Assembly: GCA_017521285.1 (NCBI GenBank)
Contig: JAFXDG010000088.1
Span: 1 to 46,593, forward strand
Reading direction: 5' to 3'
DNA from: Bacteroidaceae bacterium
Lineage (GTDB): Bacteria; Bacteroidota; Bacteroidia; Bacteroidales; Bacteroidaceae
DNA length: 46,593 nt
Shown: piece after piece, positions 14,832 to 25,100 of the stretch
How positions within the stretch are numbered: the stretch's first letter is position 1
Layout: each line of letters starts with the position of its first letter
The notes under the pieces: generated by a model
Told to the model about the DNA's origin: nothing
Seen by the model: the letters and a program-made list of their open reading frames with translations, nothing else
Database searches by the model: none
Made by a program: the position numbers and the translations under genes

Positions 14832-16703
14832 ATGGAATTTACCTACGACGTGATTGTCATCGGTGCCGGACATGCCGGATGCGAAGCTGCGGCCGCAGCA
14901 GCCAATATGGGATCGAAAACGTGTCTCATCACCATGGACATGAACAAAATCGGACAGATGAGCTGCAACCCGGCCGTGGGAGGTATTGCTAAAGGACAGA
15001 TTGTGCGCGAAATTGATGCACTGGGCGGATATATGGGATTGGTGACCGACCGCTCGGCCATTCAGTTCCGCATGCTGAACCGCTCGAAAGGACCGGCTAT
15101 GTGGAGCCCGCGTGCGCAATGCGACCGCGAGAAGTTCATCTGGGCTTGGCGCGAAGTGTTGGAGAACACTCCCAATCTGCACATCTGGCAAGACACGGTG
15201 AACGAATTGCTCGTTGAAAAGGGCAAAGTTGTGGGGGTAAAGACGGTGTGGGGCGTGACGTTCCATGCCTGTTGCGTAGTCCTTACAGCCGGCACATTCC
15301 TCAACGGACTGATGCACGTGGGACGTACCCAATTGCCCGGCGGACGCATGGCAGAACCGGCAGCTTACCAGCTGACAGAGTCCATCACACGACACGGCAT
15401 TATGGCCGGACGCATGAAGACAGGAACCCCCGTACGTATCGACGGACGAAGTGTGCACTACGATGAAATGGAGATTCAGGAGGGAGAATCGGACTTCCAC
15501 AGTTTTTCCTACATGAGCGAACCACGCCGGTTGAAACAACTCTGCTGCTGGACCTGCTTCACCAATCCCGAAGTGCACGAAATCCTGCGCAACGGGCTGC
15601 CAGAATCTCCCCTTTTCAACGGACAAATCCAGAGCATCGGTCCCCGATATTGCCCCAGCATTGAAACGAAAATCGTCACCTTCCCCGATAAGGAACAGCA
15701 CCAACTATTCCTGGAGCCTGAGGGAGAAACCACACAGGAGCTTTACCTGAACGGATTCTCATCATCCCTGCCCATGGAGATACAGATAGCCGCACTGAAG
15801 AAGGTGCCTGCCTTCCGCGACCTGGTCATCTACCGCCCGGGATACGCCATCGAATACGATTACTTCGACCCCACACAGCTGAAACATACGTTGGAATCGA
15901 AGATTATCCAGAACCTCTTCTTTGCCGGACAGGTGAACGGAACCACCGGATACGAAGAAGCAGGCGGACAGGGTCTCGTTGCGGGAGTCAATGCACACAT
16001 CAATTGCCACGGAGGAGAACCCTTCACACTGAAGCGCGACGAAGCCTACATCGGTGTGCTCATAGATGATTTGGTGACAAAAGGAGTGGATGAGCCGTAT
16101 CGTATGTTCACCTCACGTGCCGAATACCGCATACTGCTCCGCCAGGATGATGCAGACATGCGTCTGACCGAGCGCTCGTACAACATGGGACTGGCCAAGC
16201 GCGACCGTTACGACCTGCTATTGCAGAAGCGCGAGAACATCGATAAAATCATCGGATTTGCACAGAAGTTCTCCATCAAGGCGGCTTATATCAACAGTGC
16301 CCTTGAAAGCCTCGGTACCACTCCCCTACGCGGAGGATGCAAACTGATTGATCTGCTGGACCGGCCGGAAATCAACATCAAGAACATTGCACCACACGTC
16401 AGCGCTTTCACCCAACTGCTCGACGGCATTGAGGGACGGAAGGAAGAGACACTGGAAGCGGCAGAAATAAAGATAAAGTATCGCGGCTACATTGAACGCG
16501 AACGACTGATTGCCGACAAGATGCAACGGTTGGAGAACATCCGCATCAAAGGGAGATTCAACTATGCCGAACTGCAATCGCTATCCACTGAAGCACGACA
16601 GAAATTAGCCAAGATAGACCCCGAAACATTGGCACAGGCAAGCCGCATCCCAGGCGTTTCGCCCAGCGATGTGAACGTATTGCTGGTGCTCATGGGACGA
16701 TAA
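14832..16703 (+). CDS. mnmG: tRNA uridine-5-carboxymethylaminomethyl modification enzyme MnmG (GidA)
   Basis: A 623-residue, full-length MnmG. With MnmE it installs the carboxymethylaminomethyl group at the wobble uridine of several tRNAs, using FAD, NADH and methylene-tetrahydrofolate. The N-terminal VIVIGAGHAGCEAAAAAANMG is the FAD-binding dinucleotide fold; GQMSCNPAVGGIAKGQIVREIDALGG and the paired-Cys region FKxxKTGTP-like MAGRMKTGTPVRID are family signatures, as is FFAGQVNGTTGYEEAGGQGLVAG. The C-terminal helical domain interacts with MnmE. The start at 14832 lies 24 bp after a promoter. A parS-like site and apt follow. Confidence 0.98.
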   Translation: MEFTYDVIVIGAGHAGCEAAAAAANMGSKTCLITMDMNKIGQMSCNPAVGGIAKGQIVREIDALGGYMGLVTDRSAIQFRMLNRSKGPAMWSPRAQCDREKFIWAWREVLENTPNLHIWQDTVNELLVEKGKVVGVKTVWGVTFHACCVVLTAGTFLNGLMHVGRTQLPGGRMAEPAAYQLTESITRHGIMAGRMKTGTPVRIDGRSVHYDEMEIQEGESDFHSFSYMSEPRRLKQLCCWTCFTNPEVHEILRNGLPESPLFNGQIQSIGPRYCPSIETKIVTFPDKEQHQLFLEPEGETTQELYLNGFSSSLPMEIQIAALKKVPAFRDLVIYRPGYAIEYDYFDPTQLKHTLESKIIQNLFFAGQVNGTTGYEEAGGQGLVAGVNAHINCHGGEPFTLKRDEAYIGVLIDDLVTKGVDEPYRMFTSRAEYRILLRQDDADMRLTERSYNMGLAKRDRYDLLLQKRENIDKIIGFAQKFSIKAAYINSALESLGTTPLRGGCKLIDLLDRPEINIKNIAPHVSAFTQLLDGIEGRKEETLEAAEIKIKYRGYIERERLIADKMQRLENIRIKGRFNYAELQSLSTEARQKLAKIDPETLAQASRIPGVSPSDVNVLLVLMGR

Positions 16704-16714
16704 ACAATGTGCAA

Positions 16715-16730
16715 TGTTCCACGTGGAACA
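16715..16730. promoter_or_regulatory. parS: parS-like centromere site
   Basis: The 16-bp sequence TGTTCCACGTGGAACA is a perfect palindrome and fits the bacterial ParB-binding consensus TGTTNCACGTGNAACA exactly. It lies 12 nt after the mnmG stop and before apt. ParB loads at parS and spreads, organising the origin region for ParA/SMC-driven segregation. parS sites cluster near replication origins, often beside mnmG (gidA), so this suggests origin proximity. Confidence 0.85.
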
Positions 16731-16763
16731 AAAAGATTAACCAACAATCATAAAAGACTGGGT

Positions 16764-17294
16764 ATGAACAACGAACTTTTACTGAAAAACCTGCGCACAG
16801 TGCCTGATTTCCCCATACCAGGCATACTTTTCTTCGACGTGACCACACTATTCAAAAGCAGCGAATGCCTGAAGGAACTGGAGAATCGTCTGTACGAGTT
16901 ATACAAAGACAAAGGGATAACTAAGGTGGTCGGCATCGAATCGCGCGGATTCGTAATGGGAGCCTTACTGGCATCGCGATTGGGAGCGGGCTTTGTCCCT
17001 GCACGCAAACCGGGCAAACTTCCAGCCGAAACCATCCAAGAATCGTTTGCCAAAGAGTACGGCACGGACACCATCGAAATACACAAAGATGCCATCACGG
17101 AAGACGACGTGGTGTTGATTCACGACGACCTGTTGGCCACTGGAGGAACTGCCAAAGCAGCTTATAATCTCGTACAGAAATTCAATCCAAAAGATGTATT
17201 TGTAAACTTCGTCATAGAGATAACAAACCTGAACGGACGCGAAATCTTTGATGAAGGAGTGGATGTAAGTGCACTCATAGAGGTTGAAGAATAG
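16764..17294 (+). CDS. apt: Adenine phosphoribosyltransferase
   Basis: A 176-residue enzyme that makes AMP from adenine and PRPP in purine salvage. The PRPP-binding loop is VVLIHDDLLATGGTAKAA (near residue 115-130) and VVGIESRGFVMGALLASRLGAGFVPARKPGKLP is the Apt signature. I chose the ATG at 16764 (MNNELLLKNLRTVPDFP), which gives the usual length; the earlier ATG at 16707 would translate through the parS palindrome. uvrC follows 10 nt after its stop, so the two are probably co-transcribed. Confidence 0.96.
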   Translation: MNNELLLKNLRTVPDFPIPGILFFDVTTLFKSSECLKELENRLYELYKDKGITKVVGIESRGFVMGALLASRLGAGFVPARKPGKLPAETIQESFAKEYGTDTIEIHKDAITEDDVVLIHDDLLATGGTAKAAYNLVQKFNPKDVFVNFVIEITNLNGREIFDEGVDVSALIEVEE

Positions 17295-17304
17295 TAAAAG
17301 AAAG

Positions 17305-19128
17305 ATGGTAGAGCAAGACCTGCATACAAACGATTATCTGCGCGGAATCGTAATGAATCTGCCCGAAACGCCCGGATGCTACCAGTATCTGGACAACACG
17401 GGTACGGTAATATATGTAGGTAAAGCCAAGAATCTGAAAAGGCGCGTATATTCCTACTTCTCCAAAGAACATGGGCCGGGCAAGACACGTGTACTGGTAA
17501 GCAAGATTGCCGATATACGCTACGTGGTAGTAAAGACTGAGGAGGACGCCCTACTGTTAGAAAACAACCTCATCAAGAAATACCGGCCACGCTATAATGT
17601 GTTGCTGAAGGACGACAAAACCTACCCAAGCATCTGCGTAAGCAACGAGTATTTCCCACGGGTATTCTCCACCCGCCGCATCGTGCGTAATGGTTCAACC
17701 TACTACGGCCCATACAGCCATGTACCCACCATGTACGGGCTGCTTGATCTCATCAAGAGACTCTATAAAGTACGACGCTGCAACCTGGCGCTGACACCTG
17801 AAAACATACGGAACGGCAAGTTCAAAGTGTGTCTGGAGTACCACATCAAAAACTGCAAAGCACCCTGTATCGGGCAGCAATCGCACGATGAATACATGAA
17901 AAGTATCGGTGAAATCAAGCAAATTCTCTCAGGGAACACTCATGAATTGACCCGGCAGATGATGGAGGAAATGCAGCGCTTGGCAACCGAGATGCGATTC
18001 GAAGAGGCACAAGCCATCAAAGAGAAATACCTGCTGTTGGAGAATTACCAAGCCAAGAGCGAGGTGGTAAGCAGTGTGCTGCACAACATCGATGTATTCT
18101 CCATCGAGACCGATGAAAACGATGTTTTTATCAACTATCTGCACATTACCAACGGATGCATCAACCAAGCCTTCACCTTCGAATACAAGAAGCGCATGGA
18201 GGAGACGCAAGAGGAGCTGCTCCAACTCGGCATCGTGGAAATGAGAGAGCGGTACAAAAGCCATTCACGGGAGATTATTGTACCCTTTGAATTAGATTTG
18301 GAACTGGCCAACGTGACTTTTACAATTCCCCAACGAGGCGAAAAAAAGAAGCTGCTTGACCTTTCATTATTGAATGTCAAACAATACCGCGCTGACCGAT
18401 TGAAGCAGGCAGAGAAGCTGAATCCCGAGCAAAAAAGCGTGCGCCTGATGAAGGAGATACAGACAGCCTTAGGCATGGAGAAAATGCCGTATCAGATAGA
18501 ATGTTTCGACAACTCCAACATCTCAGGAAGCGATGCAGTGGCCGCTTGTGTGATATTCAAGAAGGCCAAGCCCAGCAAGCAGGATTATCGGAAATACAAT
18601 ATCAAGACGGTCGAAGGGCCCGACGATTACGCTTCGATGCAAGAGGTGGTACGTCGCCGGTATAGTCGCGCTGTAGAGGAAGGCACTCCCCTACCCGACC
18701 TCATCATAACCGACGGTGGAAAGGGACAAATGGAGGTAGTGCGACAGATTGTAGAGGACGAATTGCACCTCAGCATCCCCATTGCCGGACTGGCCAAAGA
18801 TGACCGCCACCGCACCCGTGAATTGCTCTTCGGATTCCCCCCACAGACCATCGGACTGAAGCAAAACACTCCCCTCTTCCACCTCCTTGAGCAGATTCAG
18901 GACGAAGTGCACCGCTTCGCCATCACCTTCCACCGCGACAAGCGTAGCAAGCGACAGACGGCCTCCGCCCTCGACACCATCAAAGGCATTGGTGAAAAAA
19001 CCAAGTCCATCCTACTCCGCCACTTCAAGAGTGTGAAGCGCATCCGCGAAGCATCGGAAGAGGAACTCTCCACCATCGTCGGACCAGCCAAAGCCAAAGT
19101 ACTTTTGGAAGCACTGAAAGAATCGTAA
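17305..19128 (+). CDS. uvrC: UvrABC system protein C
   Basis: A 607-residue nuclease subunit that makes both incisions beside a DNA lesion during nucleotide excision repair. Domains in order: GIY-YIG nuclease (PGCYQYLDNTGTVIYVGKAKNLKRRVYSYF), the Cys-containing region CLEYHIKNCKAPCIGQ, a UVR motif (EEMQRLATEMRFEEAQAIKEKY), the RNase H-like endonuclease (IECFDNSNISGSDAVAACVIF and LIITDGGKGQME), and C-terminal helix-hairpin-helix (TIKGIGEKTKSILLRHF). I use the ATG at 17305; a TTG at 17284 would overlap apt by 11 nt. Transcribed with mnmG and apt. Confidence 0.97.
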   Translation: MVEQDLHTNDYLRGIVMNLPETPGCYQYLDNTGTVIYVGKAKNLKRRVYSYFSKEHGPGKTRVLVSKIADIRYVVVKTEEDALLLENNLIKKYRPRYNVLLKDDKTYPSICVSNEYFPRVFSTRRIVRNGSTYYGPYSHVPTMYGLLDLIKRLYKVRRCNLALTPENIRNGKFKVCLEYHIKNCKAPCIGQQSHDEYMKSIGEIKQILSGNTHELTRQMMEEMQRLATEMRFEEAQAIKEKYLLLENYQAKSEVVSSVLHNIDVFSIETDENDVFINYLHITNGCINQAFTFEYKKRMEETQEELLQLGIVEMRERYKSHSREIIVPFELDLELANVTFTIPQRGEKKKLLDLSLLNVKQYRADRLKQAEKLNPEQKSVRLMKEIQTALGMEKMPYQIECFDNSNISGSDAVAACVIFKKAKPSKQDYRKYNIKTVEGPDDYASMQEVVRRRYSRAVEEGTPLPDLIITDGGKGQMEVVRQIVEDELHLSIPIAGLAKDDRHRTRELLFGFPPQTIGLKQNTPLFHLLEQIQDEVHRFAITFHRDKRSKRQTASALDTIKGIGEKTKSILLRHFKSVKRIREASEEELSTIVGPAKAKVLLEALKES

Positions 19129-19567
19129 GATTCCATACGTAAGATTCGCATTTTTCATCGACCGAGATTAGCATACTTTCGTTTCTTCCGACGGGTTATT
19201 AGAAGCATCCAAAGTATCAATCCTAAAGTTCCGATGAAATTTAGGAGAATTTCCGTTGAAGTTCTCCTGCGCATCCTATAGATGCACAGTTAAAGTTGGA
19301 CGGAACTTTAGGAACAATTCATCGGAACTTTAGGAGAGATGAAATTACAGCCTTCATCCCTTGCTGTTCCATTTCGAATAAAACTCTCCTCTACCCTCTT
19401 CATTTTACCCTCGCGAGAATCGCAAATTTCCGTCCATCCGCCCAGACGAACGAAAATATCGCAAGGAATTTGCGGTATTATTAGTGATAACGAGTTGTAT
19501 AATAGAGTAATAACCTTAAATTTTATTGTTGGATTTTTGCTTCAAATAGAAATTATGGCTTGATTCA
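19129..19567. other. Intergenic stretch after uvrC
   Basis: No gene is supported here. A short direct repeat CGTAAGATTC (twice, straddling the uvrC stop region near 19123-19150) and a family of CGGAACTTTAGGA-like units, including a perfect 16-bp inverted repeat, fill the first half. The second half is AT-rich without features. It is the left border of the accessory block. Confidence 0.5.
19221..19335. repeat. 16-bp perfect inverted repeat with extra half copy
   Basis: TCCTAAAGTTCCGATG (19221-19236) and CATCGGAACTTTAGGA (19320-19335) are exact complements 83 nt apart. A further copy of GGAACTTTAGGA lies at about 19302-19313 and a diverged one (AAATTTAGGAG) follows the left arm. It could be a recombination or regulator-binding site. 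Confidence 0.65.
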
Positions 19568-21925
19568 TTACTTTCTTATTACAAACTCCGTAGGAGTCGA
19601 TCCGAACTTCTGCTTGAAACAGCGCGAAAAATATTTGGCATCAGCATATCCACATTGAAAGGCTATATCAGTGACATTGAGTTGCTCGATATTGTCTGTG
19701 TCCTGTAGCAATTGTTTGGCTTTTTGCATTCTTGCTTCTATCAGTAGCTGTGTTGCAGTAATGCCAACTAATGAACGGAGTTTTCGATTGAGGTTGCTAC
19801 GACTGGTAGCAACTTGTGAAGCCATGTCATCAATGTTGGCATCGCTGTTTGATATATTTTCTTCAATATACCGGGTTACTCGTTCAAGGAACTTGCGATC
19901 GTTTATTTTTAATTCTCCAGTGAGAAGTGTTTGAGAAGTAGTTTCTCCCTTTTTTGATATTTTTTCAGAGGTTCCCAAAAGGGTCATATACCGTTCAAGC
20001 AACTCTCGGCGTTGTCGATGGAGATTACGCACATAGAATATGGAGGCAACTACAATTGTAATGATGCAAATGGTCAATAAACCTCCTAAGTATCGTGCCC
20101 AAACAGTCTCATACCAACGAGGAAGTACCACAATAAGCAGTTCGCGAGTGTTATCTATCCACCTGCCATAGCGGTCGGTCGATTGTACGGCAAGAAGGTG
20201 TTCGCCGGGTTGTAGGTCGAAAAAAGTCAACGACCGATTTCTATCTACCCCACTCCATGCAGAATGGTTCAACCTTGTCCGATAACAGATGTTTGAATTG
20301 TCAGTATAATCCAATGCTGCAAAACTCAGTGAAAAATTGCGTTCTTCCGGTTGGATGACTAATGTATCCTTCAGACAGATAGCAGGATTAGACAGCTGTC
20401 CGTTAATACAGAGTTTGGTAAAAACCAAGGGAGGGATATAACCTCGGGTTTGAAGACTATGCAGGCTTGCAATATAGGCTCCTTGTTCCTGTCCGAAGAG
20501 CCACGAACCGTCAAACAGTTGAAGGGGACGTTCTTCAGAGAAATGGCTGTTTTTATTCCAAAAAGTCCGAGAATATGTGACGGTCTGATTGCTGTCGGGG
20601 CAGAAATCTATTACTCTGTCGGTACATACCACAAAGAGATGTCCATCTTCCCTCATTGTCATGGCCAAGCAGGCATCGGACGTCAATGATGAATTGTTTT
20701 GGTTGAAATGAGTAAATTGTGGTATTTCCGAGAAAAGCGATTCTTCCGTAATCATATCTATCCCATTGTTTTCTGTAGCAATGAAAATACGTCCTTCTTT
20801 ATCGCGACAGACATCCATTGTGGCATTATTACAGAGACTCGCTTCTCGTTTCCCATCCCGTACCAACCGATGAAAAGTCGTGCGACAGATATTTTCTTGG
20901 TCAATACGAGCCACCAATAGTCCGTTTGTCGTGGCACAAATAATATGTCCGGAATCGGTCAAGAGAATGCGTCGTACTTTATCTCGCTTTTCCATATTGT
21001 TACCAACGGTAAAAGTAATGCATGAAGGCTGCTCTACTTCCGGTTCAGGCAAGCAATATACTCCACCCCCGAACGATGCTATCCATAAGCGTCCGGCACT
21101 GTCTTCAGCCATGTGATAGACGATGTCACATTCCGGGGTATTGAGACTTTCATAAACATTAATCCGCGCAATATCATACGTTCCATCGGCTCTCTTCTGT
21201 AACCTGAGCAAAGCACCGGGCTTGCAGCCTATCCAGATGTCACCATTTGAATGTTGGAACAGGTTATAGGCTCGGTAACCGAAGGCTGTCTTCTCGCTAT
21301 GGATGCATCCGTCTTGGCCTAAAAATCCAATAAGAGTGTTACTGTTGTCGTAGATACGTATGCATTCGTCTTCTTTGGTTGCCAGCCACCATCTATGGTC
21401 TTTATCCTTGAAAAAAGCTCTGGCCTGCACCTTCTCCGTACCATGAACAAGTTGGGCAGGATTGTGCACACGGTGTATTTTGGTAACTCCGTAGCGTCCT
21501 ACTTTCCAAAGGTTGCTCTCGTTGTCTTTAAAGGGCTTTTCTTTATTACTCAGGAACATTTCTGCTACAGCTGGGACTTGGACATCTTCCATCTGATAAT
21601 TCCCCAAGTCAAGTCTGAACAATCCGGCATCGGTGCGGCACACAATGTTGCCTTCTTCGTCCATTCTTGCTTCACGGATAACCTCAGACCGGATGTTTGT
21701 GCCATCACCGGGTTTGACTTTTATCTGTACGAATTCATATCCATCGAAACGGTTCAAACCGTTCCATGTGGCAAACCACATGAATCCCTGCCTGTCTTGT
21801 AGGACATCCGACACTATCCAATGTGACAGTCCTGAACGGATGTCATACACAATTGAATCCTGAGCTACTATAGGACACAAGGAGAGACAATACATGAACA
21901 AACTTATGAATAAAGGTCTTTGCAT
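19568..21925 (-). CDS. Membrane-tethered propeller/Y_Y_Y sensor with AraC DNA-binding domain (no kinase)
   Basis: A 785-residue protein: signal peptide (about 1-21), two-component-type beta-propeller repeats (GLSHWIVSDVLQDRQGFMWFATWNGLNRFDG is typical), a Y_Y_Y domain (about 500-600), one membrane helix (about 610-633), and a C-terminal AraC-type helix-turn-helix (about 690-785, VTDIAFQCGYADAKYFSRCFKQKFGSTPTEF). It looks like a hybrid two-component system from which the histidine kinase and receiver are missing; the usual HTCS is about 1,300 residues or more. It is probably a one-component regulator that senses a glycan in the periplasm and binds DNA from the membrane. It is divergent from the GH95 gene 182 bp away, its likely target. 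Confidence 0.88.
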   Translation of the reverse strand: MQRPLFISLFMYCLSLCPIVAQDSIVYDIRSGLSHWIVSDVLQDRQGFMWFATWNGLNRFDGYEFVQIKVKPGDGTNIRSEVIREARMDEEGNIVCRTDAGLFRLDLGNYQMEDVQVPAVAEMFLSNKEKPFKDNESNLWKVGRYGVTKIHRVHNPAQLVHGTEKVQARAFFKDKDHRWWLATKEDECIRIYDNSNTLIGFLGQDGCIHSEKTAFGYRAYNLFQHSNGDIWIGCKPGALLRLQKRADGTYDIARINVYESLNTPECDIVYHMAEDSAGRLWIASFGGGVYCLPEPEVEQPSCITFTVGNNMEKRDKVRRILLTDSGHIICATTNGLLVARIDQENICRTTFHRLVRDGKREASLCNNATMDVCRDKEGRIFIATENNGIDMITEESLFSEIPQFTHFNQNNSSLTSDACLAMTMREDGHLFVVCTDRVIDFCPDSNQTVTYSRTFWNKNSHFSEERPLQLFDGSWLFGQEQGAYIASLHSLQTRGYIPPLVFTKLCINGQLSNPAICLKDTLVIQPEERNFSLSFAALDYTDNSNICYRTRLNHSAWSGVDRNRSLTFFDLQPGEHLLAVQSTDRYGRWIDNTRELLIVVLPRWYETVWARYLGGLLTICIITIVVASIFYVRNLHRQRRELLERYMTLLGTSEKISKKGETTSQTLLTGELKINDRKFLERVTRYIEENISNSDANIDDMASQVATSRSNLNRKLRSLVGITATQLLIEARMQKAKQLLQDTDNIEQLNVTDIAFQCGYADAKYFSRCFKQKFGSTPTEFVIRK

Positions 21926-21948
21926 GGCTTAAAAGTCAAATAATGAGA

Positions 21949-21956
21949 CAAAGTTA
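21949..21956 (-). promoter_or_regulatory. -7 box of the AraC regulator gene
   Basis: TAACTTTG on the minus strand matches the Bacteroidetes -7 consensus 24 bp before the start codon. No clear -33 TTTG is seen at the right distance, which would fit a regulated promoter. Confidence 0.5.
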
Positions 21957-22062
21957 GCAAAAACTCCCATTTCATCACTCCTTAAGGACGTATAATGTGG
22001 CTTTTGCGCCGTTTTTTACTCTGTTTGGCCTCTTTTTACACTTCCAAAGGGTATATTAAATC

Positions 22063-22070
22063 TATTTTTG
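22063..22070 (+). promoter_or_regulatory. -7 box of the GH95 gene
   Basis: TATTTTTG matches TAnnTTTG 38 bp before the GH95 start codon. There is no good -33 element, suggesting dependence on an activator such as the divergent AraC regulator. Confidence 0.5.
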
Positions 22071-22107
22071 CAGGCAAATATCAAAATCTTAATAACAAGG
22101 AATAATC

Positions 22108-25100
22108 ATGAGAAAAAGAAAACAGCTATTGGCAGGAGCCTTGATTGCGTGGCTACTGTGTGTAATGAATGCTTATGCCGGACAGACGGCTGTGGCAAAG
22201 TGGGTATTCACCACTGGTTATGATGCCGAAAAGTCGGGGAGTACAGTGGTCTATACACCCAATACCTTAGGATGGTCACAGATTGCCAACACCAAATGGA
22301 GTAGCACCCAACCCTATTTCCTCCCTAACGAATGCGCTTTAGAGCCGGAATTGTGCAAAGTGACTGTACACACCAGTGACGGCAAATGGCAGGTGACTTC
22401 CAGCGGTTCTAACCCCAATTACCTGTTGCGTCTGAACACAGCCAGCATCAACAAGTTTACGGCACCGGCAGATTATGCGGATGGTACAAAACACGACCAG
22501 TATTTTGAAATCTCCATGCCTACCCTTTCACTGAACAACATCAAACTGAACTTTTCCATCGGTGACGGATCCAGTTCGGCCACCAAATTCGGTGTGGTTT
22601 ATTCAGTAGATGGCGGAACCACATGGACTGTATTGAAAGATTACACTTCCGGTTCGCATTGGAATACCTATGTGGATGCCAATTACAATCTGGAGGCTGA
22701 CGATAAGGAGAGTCTCATCATCCGTCTGCTGATACAGTCGGCCACCAAGACCAGCAACTACAACCTGAAATATGTCAACATTCTGGCGGAAGACACACAA
22801 GCACCGAAATTGAAGGAGATTATACCTGCTGATGGGGATACAAATGTCATTCCAACCGGTAAAGCCGTGATGCTTTTCAACGAAGGTGTGAAGATGAAAA
22901 GCGGTGCTGTAGCCACATTGACCAACAATACGACCAAAGAAAGTCAGACTATCGCTCCTACGGTGAAAGTAAATAAAGTTTCGTTTGCCTATAGCGAGCT
23001 TGACCTCACAACCTCCTATACTCTTTCTTTGCCGGCCAATTCGCTGACCGACCTTGCCGGCAATGTGTTTACAGAGGCTATCAGCACTACTTTTACCACC
23101 TCGGACACACGCCCCGTTCCTCCCCCTGTGCTTGACAGTAAGAACCGTCTGTGGTATCACCGTCCGGCAGCCTATTGGGAAGAAGCTCTGCCTTTAGGAA
23201 ATGGTCGATTGGGAGCTATGGTGAGCGGTAGTGTGGCCAAAGATACGCTCCAACTCAATGAAGATACTTTCTGGGGACAATCTCCCAACCGAAACTACAA
23301 CGCCAATGCCAAATCCGTATTGGCGCAAGTGCAACAACTTATCTTCAACAAAGATTATGTGGCAGCACAGAAATTGGCTATCCCAAACTGGATGTCACAA
23401 GCCTCTCACGGTGCCCAGTATCAGGCTGCCGGTTGTGTATTAATAGGTTTCCCCGGAATTCGTTTTGATGATGAGGAAGCCGGACAGACAGACGGTGCTC
23501 GCGATGTACAGGGCTATGTACGTTCGTTGGACCTCTCGAACGCAACGGCTGTCACTACTTATGTTATAGACAGCGTCACTTATACCCGTACGGTATTTAC
23601 CTCTTTCGAGGATAATGTTACAATTGTGCGTCTTGAGGCTTCAGAGAAGGAGAAACTGAACTTCAACGTATGTTTTGCCGCTCCCAACAAAACCAATATG
23701 GCCAAGCTCGGCATCAATAAGATTGCAGCAGACGGCATGATTGAGGCATCGCTCATCCCTGCCAAAACACAATCGGAGAATGTGGACAACAAACTTAACT
23801 GCTACACCTTCATCAAGGTTATCAATGAGGATGGAACACAGACGAACAGCAGCAAACAAAACGTCATACAGGGAGGTCTTGTAGCCGGAAACACTTCTGC
23901 TCCTACCATTGAGGTCAGCAAAGCCACATCGGCAACCATCGTTATTTCTTCAGCCACCAACTTTGTCAACTATGAAGATATCAGTGCCGATGCTGAGAAA
24001 AAGGCTCTTGCCTACATCACAGATTATGTCAACAAGGGAAAGGACTATGACAGCACGTTGGCCGATCATGTAGAAAAATATCAAGAACAATTCAATCGTG
24101 TGAGTCTTGATTTGGGAGCCAATGCAATTCAGGAAGTGAAGGATACAGAGACACGCATCAAAGAGTTCCGTTCCGTAGGGAACGATCCCGGATTGGTATC
24201 TAACTATTTCCAATTCGGACGTTATCTGCTCATCTCTTCATCACAACCGGGCACACAGCCCGCCAACTTGCAGGGCATTTGGAACCCCAATGCAAGGCAA
24301 TATCCGGCATGGGACTCCAAATATACTTCCAACATCAATGTCGAAATGAACTATTGGCCTGCCGAAGTGACTAATCTGACCGAGTGTCACAAGCCCTTCA
24401 TCGAGATGGTGAAAGAAGTTGCCATTACCGGTGCAGAGACTGCAGAAAAGATGTATGGCGCACGAGGTTGGACGTTGCATCACAATACAGACATCTGGCG
24501 TACCACAGGCCCGGTGGATAACAATGCCGTAGGTGTATGGCCCACTTGTAATGCCTGGTTCTGCTCTCATCTGTGGGAAAAATACCTCTATTCAGGAGAT
24601 AATACCTATTTGGCAGAGATATATCCTGTACTGAAGGGTTGCGCCCAATTCTTCCAGGATTTCCTCGTCAAAGACCCCAATACGGGCTATATGGTAGTGT
24701 GTCCTTCCAACTCACCGGAGAACCACCCGGGACTCTATTCATACACCAAAGAGGACGGTTCTAAGACGAATGGAGCGCTATTTGGCGGTGTGGCCATGGA
24801 CAACCAGATGGTTTACGATGTACTGAAGAATACGGCTTCAGCAGCACGTATCCTCGAAGTGGATGCTGACTTTGCAGATCAATTGGATTTGCTCAAAGCG
24901 CAACTGACACCCTATAAGATCGGTAAATACGGACAAGTGCAAGAATGGCAAGAAGATTGGGATCGCGAAAATACATCACATCGCCATCTCTCCCATCTAT
25001 GGGGAGCATACCCTGGCAACCAAGTGTCACCTTACACCAATCCTACCATCTATCAGGCTGTCCATAAGTCGCTTGTAGGGCGTGGCGATGCCGCTCGCGG

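Noticed and set aside
14799-15704. 301-residue antisense frame opposite mnmG
   Set aside because: It is the complement of a strongly conserved gene; long antisense frames also appear opposite other genes here and show no family features.
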